Positions 15,252 through 24,917 are shown, numbered from the stretch's first letter. The stretch: DNA of 33,890 bases from Nitrospira sp. (GCA_024998645.1 JACOEJ010000022.1:1-33890); one strand, 5' to 3'. Translations and numbers: made by a program. Notes: generated by a model from the sequence alone, not told the origin.

Positions 15252-15500
15252 ATCGAGCAATCATCTGAACGACCGCCTGTAGCACTGATCCCCGTAAGTC
15301 CTCCCCCCTTTCTCCATCCCCTGCCTCATCTCGCGCTGCCTCAATTGACGCATTGCGCTTCACCCGCCTAGCGATCACTGAGGAGAAATGCGCCAGTCTG
15401 CATTATCATTCACCACGTGGAAAGCATGGCCAATCGTTAAAAGTGTGAAAACGATGGCTTCTTTTCGATGCCATTCCCAAACCGGTGGATTTGACGCAGG

Positions 15501-15516
15501 CGGCATCCAGCTTGCT
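15501..15516 (+). promoter_or_regulatory. candidate sigma-54 promoter for the hibernation factor-LonB pair
   Basis: CGGCATCCAGCTTGCT has GG-N10-GC spacing and a TTGCT -12 element, followed by GA as in the sites at 8760 and 9047. A start near 15527 gives a 23-nt leader with AAGGAGG. Confidence 0.55.
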
Positions 15517-15549
15517 GATAAGTCGTAATGAATAAAAGGAGGGCATCAG

Positions 15550-16104
15550 ATGGAACTAGAAATGCAGAGCCGCAATGTCGAAATGACGCCCCGCTGGAAG
15601 ACAGAAATCGTAGCCCGCATGGAGGATCTCCGACGGGGTCATGACGACCTGACCCATGGTCGCGTGACACTGACAAAGAACCGCCATCACAAGAAACAGG
15701 ACCACGTCGCCGAGGCGCTCGTGGTCGTCACACTCCCAGGCCGCCATACCTTGACGGCCCGCAAGGAGGACAAGACCTTCGAAGAAGCCATCCGGAGCGC
15801 CTTTGAAGCCGTAACGATTGAGCTGCGCAAGTATCGCGACAAACGCGCAGAGACCGAAATGCGCCTGCCACCGGTTCCGCCCCATCGCGGAGTGATCTGC
15901 AAGCTCTTCCCCAACGAAGGGTACGGGTTCATCCTCCAGGAGGGCGGCGGTGAAGTGTACTTTCATGCGAATGCACTCCACAGCCTCACGTTCGAGCAGC
16001 TTGAGGATGGAACAGAGGTAATGTTCGGAGTGGAGCAAGGAAAGAAAGGCCCGCAGGCCACAACGGTACAGCCACCTCCGGCGGTCACAACGAAAGCCTT
16101 ATAG
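15550..16104 (+). CDS. ribosome hibernation factor (HPF/RaiA-like) fused to a cold-shock domain
   Basis: 184 aa with two domains. Residues 1-105 resemble the S30AE/HPF fold (MELEMQSRNVEMTPRWKTEI at the start, then FEEAIRSAFEAVTIELRKYRDK), which binds the 30S subunit and silences ribosomes. Residues about 112-175 form a cold-shock OB-fold with HRGVICKLFPNEGYGFI and GEVYFHANAL, the RNP-like RNA-binding motifs. The combined protein would silence ribosomes and bind RNA in resting cells. AAGGAGG precedes the ATG and a sigma-54-like promoter is upstream. Its stop codon directly abuts the start of the LonB gene. Confidence 0.88.
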   Translation: MELEMQSRNVEMTPRWKTEIVARMEDLRRGHDDLTHGRVTLTKNRHHKKQDHVAEALVVVTLPGRHTLTARKEDKTFEEAIRSAFEAVTIELRKYRDKRAETEMRLPPVPPHRGVICKLFPNEGYGFILQEGGGEVYFHANALHSLTFEQLEDGTEVMFGVEQGKKGPQATTVQPPPAVTTKAL

Positions 16105-18528
16105 ATGAGCACCGACAAATTCAGGGTTCCCGTTTCGATGCTGTCGCCCACAGTCGATCCCGCACAGTTGGGGTTTGAAGACACGAGCGAACTCGAACCG
16201 CTCACCGATATTATCGGCCAGGAGCGGGCGGTCGAAGCGTTGGAGTTCGGTCTCTCGATGAAGAGCCCGGGATTCAATCTGTACGTCTCCGGCCCGGTCG
16301 GCACAGGCAAAGCCACCCTGGTTCGTCAGATGGTGACACGGCTGGCCCAGGTGACCCAAGCTCCTTCCGACTGGTGCTACGTCAATAACTTTCAGGACGC
16401 CTCGCGGCCGGTCAGTCTCTCGTTTCCTGCCGGGCAAGGCTGTGCCTTCAAACGGGACATGGCCGTGTTCATCGAAAGCTTGCGCCGCGATATCCCCGCA
16501 GCGTTCGAAAGCAAGAAGTACCTTGATGGCAAAGCCAAGTTGCACGACGAGACTGAGGCGAAGAAGAAAACGCTGTTCCAGGAGCTCACCAAGTTGAGTC
16601 TCGCCCGCGGGTTCGGATTCGATGAAACGCCGGCGGGGTTCGGACTCGTACCGCTCAAAGACGGACATCCCATGACCGACGAAGTCATGGAGGCGATGAC
16701 CGAATCAGAGCAACAAGGCCTCACCGAACGGCGTCTCGCGCTCGAAGGCGAGATCCGTGACTTTCATGTGCGTCTCCATGGCCTCGATAAAGAAATGGAG
16801 CACCAGCTTCGCCATCTCGATCACCAGATGGTCACCAATGTGCTCGAAGGCCGTTACGAAGCGCTGCTGCGGTCCTATCAAGATCTGCCGGCGGTCGCCG
16901 CCTATCTCGAGCGAGTGAAAGACAACATCGTCCACCAGTATAAAGATTTCCTTCCTCATGAGGGACCGGCATTACCCATTCCCGGCCTGGAACTCCGCCG
17001 GCCTGACATGACCCGGTATCTCGTGAATCTTATCGTCGAGCATGACCCGACTGGCGGCGCACCTGTCATCGACGAATCGCACCCGACTTACACCAACCTG
17101 ATCGGCAAAATCGAACGGCGCGCACACATGGGCGTCATGTACACAGATTTCACCGAGATCCGCGCCGGTGCCGTCCTCCAAGCCACCGGCGGCTACCTGA
17201 TCGTGAACGCGCTGGACATGTTGCATCAACCCTTTTCCTGGGATGCGCTGAAGCGAGTCATCAAAACGGCTGAAGTAAAAATCGAAGACCCCGGCGAGTT
17301 CTATGGCTTCTCTACTGCAGGCCTCCGGCCGCAAGCCATCCCCGTCACGGTGAAAATCATCATGGTCGGGCCGCCCATAATCTATCACCTACTCCAAGCC
17401 TACGAAGAGGACTTTGCCAAGCTCTTTAAAGTAAAGGCGGACTTCGACACGGAAGTGGTCCGGAGCGAACGGCAGGATCGCCAGTATGCCCGCTTCATCG
17501 CAAAACTCTGCCGCGAGGAAGGGCTGCCGCACTTCGGCGCCGATGCGGTCGCCGAAGTGATTCGGCAGGGGTTCCGTTTTGCCGACCGGCACGACCGTCT
17601 GTCACTGCGGTTCAGCCTCGTGAGCGACCTCATTCGCGAAGCCGGCTACTGGGCCAGGAAAGAAGGGCATTCGTTCGTGACACGCGGGGATGTCGATGCG
17701 GCGATCGCGCATAAACGCCATCGGTCGAATCTGGCCGAACATTGGATCCAGGACGAAATCAAAGAAGGCACCCTGATGGTCGATCTCGACGGCGAGATCG
17801 TCGGCCAGGTGAATGGACTCTCCGTCCATGAACTCGGTGACTATGCATTCGGCCGTCCCACCCGCATCACCGCACGCACCTATGTCGGCACCAAAGGCGT
17901 CATCGACGTGCAGCGGGAAGCGGAACTCGCCGGCAACATCCACAGCAAAGGCGTCATGACACTCGCCGGCTACCTGGCCGGAAAATTTGCCGGCTCATAC
18001 CCCTTCGCCATGAGCGCCTCGTTAACGTTCGAACAGACCTATTCTGAGATCGAGGGAGACAGCGCCGCGGTCGCCGAGCTCACTGCGATCCTTTCCAGTC
18101 TGGCCGATCTGCCGATCCGGCAATATCTCGCCGTCACCGGGTCAGTCAATCAGCTGGGCGAAGTACAACCCATCGGCGGCGTCAATGAGAAAATTGAAGG
18201 GTTCCTTGAATCCTGCTCACGGCGTGGGCTCACCGGCAAACAAGGCGTGATCATTCCGTCACGCAATACAAAGCATCTCGCGCTTCGCCGCGATGTGCTC
18301 GAAGCAGTGGAATCGGGACAGTTCACCGTGTACGCGGTAAATACATTGGAAGAAGCCATTGAACTGCTGACCGGCGTGACGGCTGGGGAACGCGGTATCG
18401 ACGGGGAATATCCTCCCGACACGGTCTTTGGCCGTGCCGCTCAACGCCTCGCCGAAATGGCTCAAGCCGTGGCGGAATGGGGTGAGGGAGAAGAACGGCC
18501 CGGCGGACGGATCATCACGGAAGCATGA
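16105..18528 (+). CDS. LonB-like ATP-dependent protease (AAA+ and S16 peptidase)
   Basis: 807 aa. An N-terminal AAA+ region has Walker A GPVGTGKAT (Lys69), with a long insert rich in charged helices (about 120-280), followed by the remaining AAA module. The C-terminal Lon protease domain has Ser653 in EGDSAA and Lys696 in GGVNEKIEGF; the spacing of 43 residues equals that of the Lon Ser-Lys dyad. There is no N-terminal substrate domain as in LonA and no membrane segment, so this is the soluble LonB-like type. It degrades damaged or regulatory proteins. The ATG follows immediately after the TAG stop of the hibernation factor gene, so translation is probably coupled. Confidence 0.92.
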   Translation: MSTDKFRVPVSMLSPTVDPAQLGFEDTSELEPLTDIIGQERAVEALEFGLSMKSPGFNLYVSGPVGTGKATLVRQMVTRLAQVTQAPSDWCYVNNFQDASRPVSLSFPAGQGCAFKRDMAVFIESLRRDIPAAFESKKYLDGKAKLHDETEAKKKTLFQELTKLSLARGFGFDETPAGFGLVPLKDGHPMTDEVMEAMTESEQQGLTERRLALEGEIRDFHVRLHGLDKEMEHQLRHLDHQMVTNVLEGRYEALLRSYQDLPAVAAYLERVKDNIVHQYKDFLPHEGPALPIPGLELRRPDMTRYLVNLIVEHDPTGGAPVIDESHPTYTNLIGKIERRAHMGVMYTDFTEIRAGAVLQATGGYLIVNALDMLHQPFSWDALKRVIKTAEVKIEDPGEFYGFSTAGLRPQAIPVTVKIIMVGPPIIYHLLQAYEEDFAKLFKVKADFDTEVVRSERQDRQYARFIAKLCREEGLPHFGADAVAEVIRQGFRFADRHDRLSLRFSLVSDLIREAGYWARKEGHSFVTRGDVDAAIAHKRHRSNLAEHWIQDEIKEGTLMVDLDGEIVGQVNGLSVHELGDYAFGRPTRITARTYVGTKGVIDVQREAELAGNIHSKGVMTLAGYLAGKFAGSYPFAMSASLTFEQTYSEIEGDSAAVAELTAILSSLADLPIRQYLAVTGSVNQLGEVQPIGGVNEKIEGFLESCSRRGLTGKQGVIIPSRNTKHLALRRDVLEAVESGQFTVYAVNTLEEAIELLTGVTAGERGIDGEYPPDTVFGRAAQRLAEMAQAVAEWGEGEERPGGRIITEA

Positions 18529-18551
18529 CCGCATGCCACCCTTCATGCTTC
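18520..18551 (+). terminator. hairpin overlapping the LonB stop codon
   Basis: GAAGCATGA (18520-18528) and TCATGCTTC (18543-18551) form a perfect 9-bp stem with a 14-nt loop; the left arm includes the TGA stop. No T-run follows, so factor-dependent termination or 3'-end protection is possible. Confidence 0.4.
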
Positions 18552-18621
18552 ACCGATGGACTGATCGCGTGTACAGTGGACAGCGAGTATGATAGCGTAT
18601 TCTTTGAGATGAGAAGCTACG

Positions 18622-19092
18622 ATGCATAACGTTCTCCATACGGTGGCACACCAACTGGTACCCATGCTCATTCGGGTGTGGGTCATGCTGTGGGTCCTCT
18701 CGGTCCCTCTGTTCCACGTCCATCCTGAATTCGCCGAGCGCTCTGGTCAGGAGGGAGCGATGCGGAGCGGAACCGTACACACCGTATTTTCCGCCGATCT
18801 CGATGGTGAGTTCGACATCCACGAGGCGTCGACCCACTCCGCTGCCGACAAGTCCGTTCATCTTTCACACACCTGGTTCGAGCATTCCGAGTTGGGATTC
18901 TCGCTACTCACCGACTCGCACCATCGCGTGGAACTGAAGCCGATTCTCGTACAGACCATGGCACTGCCTGATGGAAAAGTCGCCATCATACCGTGCCATG
19001 AACAGGCAACCGAACGCCTTGCAGTAATTCCTTCTTCCACCCTCTTTGTGCATCAACTCCCTTCCCGCGCGCCTCCCTCACTCCTTCTCTAA
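18622..19092 (+). CDS. membrane-anchored, His-rich protein preceding metal efflux genes
   Basis: 156 aa. A hydrophobic segment (LVPMLIRVWVMLWVLSVPLF, residues 12-31) is followed directly by HVHPE and a histidine-rich exported domain (HEASTHS, HLSHTWFEH, DSHHRVEL, CHEQ). This arrangement suggests a periplasmic domain that binds metal, delivered or sensed before the CzcCBA system that follows after 98 bp. I recognise no named family; it may be a metal-binding accessory protein. GAGAAG serves as the ribosome-binding site, five bases before the ATG. The C-terminus is hydrophobic (RAPPSLLL). Confidence 0.75.
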   Translation: MHNVLHTVAHQLVPMLIRVWVMLWVLSVPLFHVHPEFAERSGQEGAMRSGTVHTVFSADLDGEFDIHEASTHSAADKSVHLSHTWFEHSELGFSLLTDSHHRVELKPILVQTMALPDGKVAIIPCHEQATERLAVIPSSTLFVHQLPSRAPPSLLL

Positions 19093-19190
19093 GGTCCATC
19101 GGTACGAATCACGCCATCCCAGGTATCGTGGCATTGCAGGCTCACTCCTCACGAGTTGAGTTCGGTGTCTGTTGAGCAGAGGAGGCTCAT

Positions 19191-20450
19191 ATGATTTCTC
19201 GTATTCTCGTTTCTGTCTTGCTGTTAAGCGGAGCGGGCTCTCTAAGCCATACCGCCGGGACGGCGTGGGCCATAGATCCTCTCACCGGCACGTACTCGCT
19301 CGATAGCATTGTGGCCTTGGCCATCGAGCGCAGTCCAACCCTGGCCGGCGCTGAGGGATTCGTCCGACAAAGTCACGGGCAACAGATCGCGGCAGGGGCC
19401 TACCCGAATCCCTCCCTCTCAGGCACAGCCGGGCGCGGCGCCATCCGCGATCCGAGTACCGGCGCCCGGATCACCGAACGCACCGTCACGCTCGAACAGC
19501 CGCTTGAGTGGACAGGCAAGCGGCAGGCCCGTCAAGAGGCCGCGAACGCCGGCGTTGCTGGCGCCAGTGCCGCGCTGGATGAAACCCGCCTCACGCTGAT
19601 TACCGATGTCAAAGTGGCGTTCTATCACTTGTTGTTTACTCAACGTGACGCAGAGATGACCGCTCAGAACGTCACGACGGTCGAAGAAGTCCTCCGCACG
19701 GTCAAAGCACGTGTGGCAGCCGGCGAGGCGACGTCCTTTGACACGATGAAAGCCAGCGTCGAAGTGCAGAAGGCCCAGAAGGAAGTCGCGCGAGCCCAGA
19801 ATGCGTTGGTCGTGGCCAAGACCCGATTGAACACCCTCACGGCCGGTGGACTCGGCACACAATTCTCGATTCAGGGCGATTTTCAATCAGGCAAGCACAC
19901 CTTCGATCTGGATCGACTGACGACCAACGCCCTTGAGCAACATCCCACCCTGCAGCGATTGGCGAAACTCGCCGAGCAGGCGGGCCATACAGTGCAATAC
20001 GAACGAGCCTCCCGCGTGCCGAATCTGAGCGTCCAGGGCAGCTACCATCGGGAAGCGGGGGATGAATCGTTGACCGCCGGATTGAGTGTGCCGATTCCCC
20101 TCTGGTACCGGCGACAGGGTGAAATCGAGACGGCGCTCGGAACACAATATCGAGCCGACGCCGACCGGCGGCGGGCGCGAAGCGAGTTGGAACAGGCCAT
20201 CACCCAACATGCGCAGGAAGTCCGGACGGCGCAGGATCAGTTACACGTATTCGAAACAGGATTACTCAAACAAGCTGAGCAGACATTGACCGCGGCACGG
20301 ACGAGCTTTCGACAAGGCGCGGCCAGCCTGTTGGACGTACTGGACGCCCAGCGCGTCTACCGCCAAACAGTCTTGGAATATGCCCAGGTCCGCGCGGATC
20401 TCTCGATTGCGCTCGTCCGATTAGAACGCGCCGTCGGTGCGCCGCTGTGA
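19191..20450 (+). CDS. czcC: outer-membrane efflux protein, CzcC/TolC family
   Basis: 419 aa with signal peptide (ILVSVLLLSGAGSLSHTAGTAWA). It shows the two-repeat TolC pattern: SLDSIVALAIERSPTLAGAEG at the start of the first repeat and LDRLTTNALEQHPTLQRLAKLA at the start of the second, with long alpha-helical regions and the late motif GAASLLDVLDAQR. Length is typical of CzcC. It forms the outer-membrane channel of a tripartite RND pump. GAGGAGG precedes the ATG and the adaptor gene begins 19 bp after its stop. Confidence 0.92.
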   Translation: MISRILVSVLLLSGAGSLSHTAGTAWAIDPLTGTYSLDSIVALAIERSPTLAGAEGFVRQSHGQQIAAGAYPNPSLSGTAGRGAIRDPSTGARITERTVTLEQPLEWTGKRQARQEAANAGVAGASAALDETRLTLITDVKVAFYHLLFTQRDAEMTAQNVTTVEEVLRTVKARVAAGEATSFDTMKASVEVQKAQKEVARAQNALVVAKTRLNTLTAGGLGTQFSIQGDFQSGKHTFDLDRLTTNALEQHPTLQRLAKLAEQAGHTVQYERASRVPNLSVQGSYHREAGDESLTAGLSVPIPLWYRRQGEIETALGTQYRADADRRRARSELEQAITQHAQEVRTAQDQLHVFETGLLKQAEQTLTAARTSFRQGAASLLDVLDAQRVYRQTVLEYAQVRADLSIALVRLERAVGAPL

Positions 20451-20469
20451 GCGAACGAGGAGAGCATCC

Positions 20470-21639
20470 ATGACACCACAACCCGCCGCCCGGACTATCG
20501 CCGCGATCATGCTGCTGTTTTCCGGTTGCAGCGATCGAGGAACCACGCCGCCTCCGCAGCCTCAGGAATCCGGCGTCAAACCAGGCGTGAGTCGGCCCCG
20601 CGTCATCCAACCTCCGCCGGTGGTCCAGACCCGGTTACGCACCGAGCCCGTTACCTTGCATGCCGTGCCTGAAATTGTGACCGCACCGGGCGAAGTCTCA
20701 TTGGACCTTCGACAAGTGGCAAAGGTCACGTCACGCATTGCCGGGCAGGCCGAACGCATTCACGCGCAACTCGGCGATCACGTGAGGAAAGGCCAACCAT
20801 TGGTAGCGATTGGTGGGCTCCAACTCGACCAGTTAATCGAAGAATATCTGGTCTGGAAAGCCCAAGCCGACGTGGCCGACAACAGCTTCCGGCGAACACA
20901 AAAACTACGGGTGGACGATATCGTCCCGGAGCGCAAGCTGGTTGAAGACAAGGGCCGCTATCTGGAAACTCAGGCACGCTACCAACACATCCGCGAGAAA
21001 TTGCTGAATATGGGACTCAGCGTCGCGGAACTCGCCGCGCTCGAACGGGGCCACCAGGATGAGAGCCATCGGTATACGCTGACCTCTCCCATCGCTGGTA
21101 CGGTCGTGGCGCAGAATGTCGTGCGCGGCCAAGGCGTGGCGCCTGGGACCGAACTCTTCGAAGTGGTCGACACGAGTCGCGTATGGGTCTTCGCCAACCT
21201 GCCGATTGAACAGGCGAGAAAATTCAAAGAAGGCCAGCTAGGATCGATCATCCCAAAAGGCGGCGAACCGATCACTGCGCCGCTTACCTACCTGGCGCCG
21301 GTCGCCGATGAAACCACACGTACCATCCGAATCCGGTTTGAAGTCGCGAATACCCAGGGCGTGTTAAAACCCGGGGAGTACGTCGATGTGTCGCTGCCAC
21401 TGGCCGGCGCCGCGACTCTCGCAGTGCCGGTCACGGCAATCACGACCGTCGAGAATCAGCGGGGTGTCTTTGTCCGGCGTGAGCAGGGCTTCTCCTTCGT
21501 CCCTATCGACAGCGGTCGGGAAGGCGGCGGATGGATCGAGATACGGAAAGGGCTGAGCGACCAGGATACGGTCGTCACCGATGGCGTCTTCGATCTGAAG
21601 AACGTGTTGCTGAAGGAACACATCGGGTCAGGAGAATAA
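20470..21639 (+). CDS. czcB: RND efflux periplasmic adaptor lipoprotein, CzcB type
   Basis: 389 aa. The start at 20470 is preceded by GAGGAGAG; the upstream extension overlaps czcC. The N-terminus is a lipoprotein signal with lipobox LFSGC, so the protein is likely anchored to the inner membrane by a lipid. Domains follow the membrane-fusion-protein order: barrel-sandwich half (VTSRIAGQAERIHAQLGDHV), helical hairpin (about 110-190), second barrel-sandwich half (TLTSPIAGTVVAQNVVRGQGV) and beta-barrel. No N-terminal His-rich metal domain is present, unlike classic CzcB. It links the RND pump at 21646 to the TolC-like channel. Confidence 0.92.
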   Translation: MTPQPAARTIAAIMLLFSGCSDRGTTPPPQPQESGVKPGVSRPRVIQPPPVVQTRLRTEPVTLHAVPEIVTAPGEVSLDLRQVAKVTSRIAGQAERIHAQLGDHVRKGQPLVAIGGLQLDQLIEEYLVWKAQADVADNSFRRTQKLRVDDIVPERKLVEDKGRYLETQARYQHIREKLLNMGLSVAELAALERGHQDESHRYTLTSPIAGTVVAQNVVRGQGVAPGTELFEVVDTSRVWVFANLPIEQARKFKEGQLGSIIPKGGEPITAPLTYLAPVADETTRTIRIRFEVANTQGVLKPGEYVDVSLPLAGAATLAVPVTAITTVENQRGVFVRREQGFSFVPIDSGREGGGWIEIRKGLSDQDTVVTDGVFDLKNVLLKEHIGSGE

Positions 21640-21645
21640 CGGCAC

Positions 21646-24600
21646 ATGGATCGCTTGCTGACTTTCTCGCTGCGCTATCGGTTCTTCACGCTGGTGGCCA
21701 TCGCGATCGTGATCGCCGCCGGCCTCTGGTCATTCACCCATCTGACGATCGACGCCGTGCCGGATCTTACTCCGGTGCAAGTCCAAGTGCTCACGAAAGC
21801 GCCGGCCTTGGGGCCGGTCGAAGTGGAACAATTCATTACGTTTCCGATCGAGGCCTCCCTCAGTGGCCTGCCCGCCCTGCGCGAATTGCGCTCGGTGTCA
21901 CGCTATGGCCTCTCCGCAGTCACCGCCATTTTCGAAGACAACACCGATATCTATCGAGCCAGACAACTGGTCACAGAACGGCTGGCACGGGCCATGGAAA
22001 AAATTCCGGCCGAGTACGGTCGCCCGGCCATCGGACCGCTCACCACCGGCTTGGGCGAAGTGTATCAATTCACGCTCAAAGGCCCAGGCTACAGCCCAAT
22101 GGCGCTGCGGACGATGCTCGAATGGGACATCGGCATGAAGCTGCGTGCCGTGCCCGGCGTCGTCGAAGTGAATATTTGGGGCGGCGAGCCGCAGCAGTTC
22201 CAGGTGGTCGTTGATCCAGCCAAACTGCTGTCGTTCAAGCTCTCGCTTCGGCAGGTGTTTGATGCCTTGCAACGGAACAACGCCATGGCCGGCGGCGGCT
22301 ATCTTGAACGGCAGCGCGAACAATTGCTCATTCGCGGCGAAGCCTTGGCCACCCAGATCTCAGATCTGACCAGAATTGTCGTGGCCCATGGATCGGGCGG
22401 AGTCCCGATCTATATTGCGGATCTGGCGACCGTGCGGGAAGCCTCTGCCCTGCGCATCGGTGCGGCCACCGCGATGGGCGAAGGGGAAACGGTCATCGGC
22501 ATGGTGCAGATGCTGGCCGGTGAAAATGCGCAGCAGGTCGTCGAACGGGTCAAAGCCCGCGTCCGTGAAATTCAGCCCACGCTTCCCACCGGAGTGACGA
22601 TCGAGCCCTATTACGATCGCACGCTCTTTGTGTCCAAAGTGATGAAGACCGTACGGAACAATCTGGTAGAGGGCGGCCTGTTGGTCATCGCCGTGCTGTT
22701 TCTGTTTCTTGGCGACCTGCGCGCAGGCCTGATCGTCGCCGCCGCGATTCCTCTATCGATGCTCATCGCCTTCACAGGCATGATGCAGGCCGGGCTGTCC
22801 GGCAATCTCATGAGTCTTGGCGCCATTGATTTCGGCCTGCTCGTCGACGGCTCGGTAGTGATGATCGACAACATTCTCCGCCGATTGGCGCAGAACAAGG
22901 ACATGAGTCGCAAAGAGCGGCTGGACCACATCCAAGCGGCCGGTCGCGAGGTCCTGCGGCCGATGGGTTTTGCTGTAGGAATCATCATCCTCGTCTATGT
23001 GCCGATCCTCGCCCTCACCGGCATCGAAGGGAAGATGTTCCGCCCGATGGCCTTAACCGTCATCATGGCGCTGGCCGGCTCGCTCCTCGTAGCCGTAACC
23101 GCTACGCCGGTCCTGGCCTCCTGGTTTGCGCGAGCGCGTCATGGACAGGAAGAGACTGGCCTCCTGCGCTGGATACGTCGGATATACGAGCCCTGTCTCC
23201 GGTGGGCTATTGCGCACCCGCGCCGGGTGGTTGTGCCGGCGATCCTGCTCTTTGCGATAAGCCTCGGACTCGGATCGTTTCTCGGCGTGGAATTCATTCC
23301 TCGACTCGACGAAGGCGATCTGGCGATTCAGCTCTGGCGGCTGCCCAGCATCTCTTTGACCGAATCAGTCTCGACGGCGCTGGAGGTGGAGCGGGTCCTG
23401 CGCCGTTTTCCGGAAGTCACACAGGTTGTCACTCGAACCGGCAGCCCGGAGGTCGCCACCGACGTCATGGGAGTCGAAATGTCTGACGTCTTTGTGATCC
23501 TCACACCGCAGAGCGAATGGGTCACCGCCACCACTCGCGAAACATTGATTGCGAAAATGAAAGAGGCGATTACGAACGAGGTGCCGGGGGTCGGGCTCGG
23601 CTTCACCCAACCCATCGAAATGCGGTTCAACGAATTGATTGCCGGAGTCCGGTCAGATCTCGCGGTAAAAATCTTCGGCCCCGATCTGGATATTCTGAAA
23701 CAGCAGGCTGAACAGGTGGCCCGCGCGCTTGAACGTGTACAGGGAGCGGCCGACGTGAAAGTCGAGCAGGTAGCAGGGCTCCCATTGCTCCGCGTCATCA
23801 TCAATCGCGAAGAGATCGCGCGGTACGGCCTCACGGCGGATGAGGTGCTGCTGTTGATTCAGGCCACCCGCGTCGGCCACGTGGTCGGGACGGTGGTTCA
23901 AGGATCGAGACGGTTCGACCTGATCGTCCGGCTCGTGGATCAAGCCTCGGCCGATCCTGCCACACTCGGGAATCTATTGATCCCCACCATGCACGGAGAA
24001 CTGGTTCCCCTCTCACGCGTGGCCACAATCCAGGTGGACTCGGGACCGGCCCAGGTCAGCCGCGAGCACGTGCAACGGCGCATCGTGGTGGAAAGCAACA
24101 TCCGCGGCCGCGACTTGGGTGGATTCGTGGCCGCAGCCCAACAGGCGGTTCGGGAGACCGTCACCCTTCCGCCGGGCTACGAGCTGACCTGGGGCGGGCA
24201 GTTTGAACATCTGCAAGATGCGACCAAACGGTTGTTGCTCGTGGTGCCGGTGACATTGTTGCTCATTCTCGGCATGCTGTCCGTCATGTTCGGCGCGATG
24301 CGGCCGGCGCTGCTCATCTTTCTGAATGTGCCCCTGGCCTTGTCCGGAGGAATTCTGGCTCTATGGCTGCGGGGGTTGCCGTTTAGCATCTCGGCGATCA
24401 TCGGCTTCATCGCCCTCTTCGGCATCGCCGTGCTGAACGGTGTCGTGCTCGTGAGTCACATCCGGCAACTGGAATCAGAAGGACTCTCGGCCGACCAGGC
24501 CATTTCCCAAGGCACCAGCGACCGAGTCAGACCTGTCCTCATGACAGCCCTCGTGGCAAGTCTTGGCTTCTTACCGATGGCGCTAGCCACATCAATGGGA

Positions 24601-24723
24601 GCTGAGGTACAGCGTCCCCTGGCGACAGTCGTAATAGGCGGCCTCCTCACCTCGACAGCTCTAACCCTGCTGGTCCTGCCCGTCATGTATCGATGGGCAG
24701 CACAACGGCAATCTACGTTTTAA
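21646..24723 (+). CDS. czcA: heavy-metal efflux RND transporter, CzcA type
   Basis: 1025 aa inner-membrane proton-driven pump with the usual 12-helix plan: helix 1 near residues 12-32, a large periplasmic loop, helices 2-6 (from about 338), second large loop, and helices 8-12 at the C-terminus. Helix 4 reads AIDFGLLVDGSVVMIDN: Asp395, Asp401 and Asp408 align with the D402/D408/E415 proton-relay residues of CzcA, so it belongs to the divalent cation (Co/Zn/Cd) type and not the Cu/Ag CusA type. The last of the three is Asp instead of Glu. It sits six bases after czcB. Confidence 0.94.
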   Translation: MDRLLTFSLRYRFFTLVAIAIVIAAGLWSFTHLTIDAVPDLTPVQVQVLTKAPALGPVEVEQFITFPIEASLSGLPALRELRSVSRYGLSAVTAIFEDNTDIYRARQLVTERLARAMEKIPAEYGRPAIGPLTTGLGEVYQFTLKGPGYSPMALRTMLEWDIGMKLRAVPGVVEVNIWGGEPQQFQVVVDPAKLLSFKLSLRQVFDALQRNNAMAGGGYLERQREQLLIRGEALATQISDLTRIVVAHGSGGVPIYIADLATVREASALRIGAATAMGEGETVIGMVQMLAGENAQQVVERVKARVREIQPTLPTGVTIEPYYDRTLFVSKVMKTVRNNLVEGGLLVIAVLFLFLGDLRAGLIVAAAIPLSMLIAFTGMMQAGLSGNLMSLGAIDFGLLVDGSVVMIDNILRRLAQNKDMSRKERLDHIQAAGREVLRPMGFAVGIIILVYVPILALTGIEGKMFRPMALTVIMALAGSLLVAVTATPVLASWFARARHGQEETGLLRWIRRIYEPCLRWAIAHPRRVVVPAILLFAISLGLGSFLGVEFIPRLDEGDLAIQLWRLPSISLTESVSTALEVERVLRRFPEVTQVVTRTGSPEVATDVMGVEMSDVFVILTPQSEWVTATTRETLIAKMKEAITNEVPGVGLGFTQPIEMRFNELIAGVRSDLAVKIFGPDLDILKQQAEQVARALERVQGAADVKVEQVAGLPLLRVIINREEIARYGLTADEVLLLIQATRVGHVVGTVVQGSRRFDLIVRLVDQASADPATLGNLLIPTMHGELVPLSRVATIQVDSGPAQVSREHVQRRIVVESNIRGRDLGGFVAAAQQAVRETVTLPPGYELTWGGQFEHLQDATKRLLLVVPVTLLLILGMLSVMFGAMRPALLIFLNVPLALSGGILALWLRGLPFSISAIIGFIALFGIAVLNGVVLVSHIRQLESEGLSADQAISQGTSDRVRPVLMTALVASLGFLPMALATSMGAEVQRPLATVVIGGLLTSTALTLLVLPVMYRWAAQRQSTF

Positions 24724-24743
24724 CTCCGTCTAGACCAGTTAAA
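24719..24743 (+). terminator. short hairpin at the end of the efflux operon
   Basis: TTTAACT (24719-24725) and AGTTAAA (24737-24743) pair over 7 bp with an 11-nt loop, starting at the czcA stop codon. The stem is AT-rich and not followed by a T-run, so evidence is weak. Confidence 0.28.
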
Positions 24744-24917
24744 GACAATACTCGGGACAGATCGGACCAGCGTTCACAACGTCCTCGCCTCTTCGCTCGA
24801 TTCATCTCATAGGAATACTCTGTCCAATGAGTTATCCGTCCGCATACGTACTTACCTTGTATTTACTATGCAACTACGTCTCCTCTAGAATCCCGCCATT
24901 CACAACGGAGGCCAACG

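Larger units (their letters stand above)
15224..15549. other. divergent intergenic region with two candidate sigma-54 promoters
   Basis: These 326 bp separate the minus-strand phosphotransferase and the plus-strand hibernation-factor gene. Candidate sigma-54 promoters lie near both ends (15236 and 15501). The middle shows no gene and no clear hairpin. Confidence 0.45.

Noticed and set aside
18600..18640. Sigma-54 site before the His-rich protein or czcC
   Set aside because: No GG-N10-GC with a TTGC-like element was found in either upstream gap.
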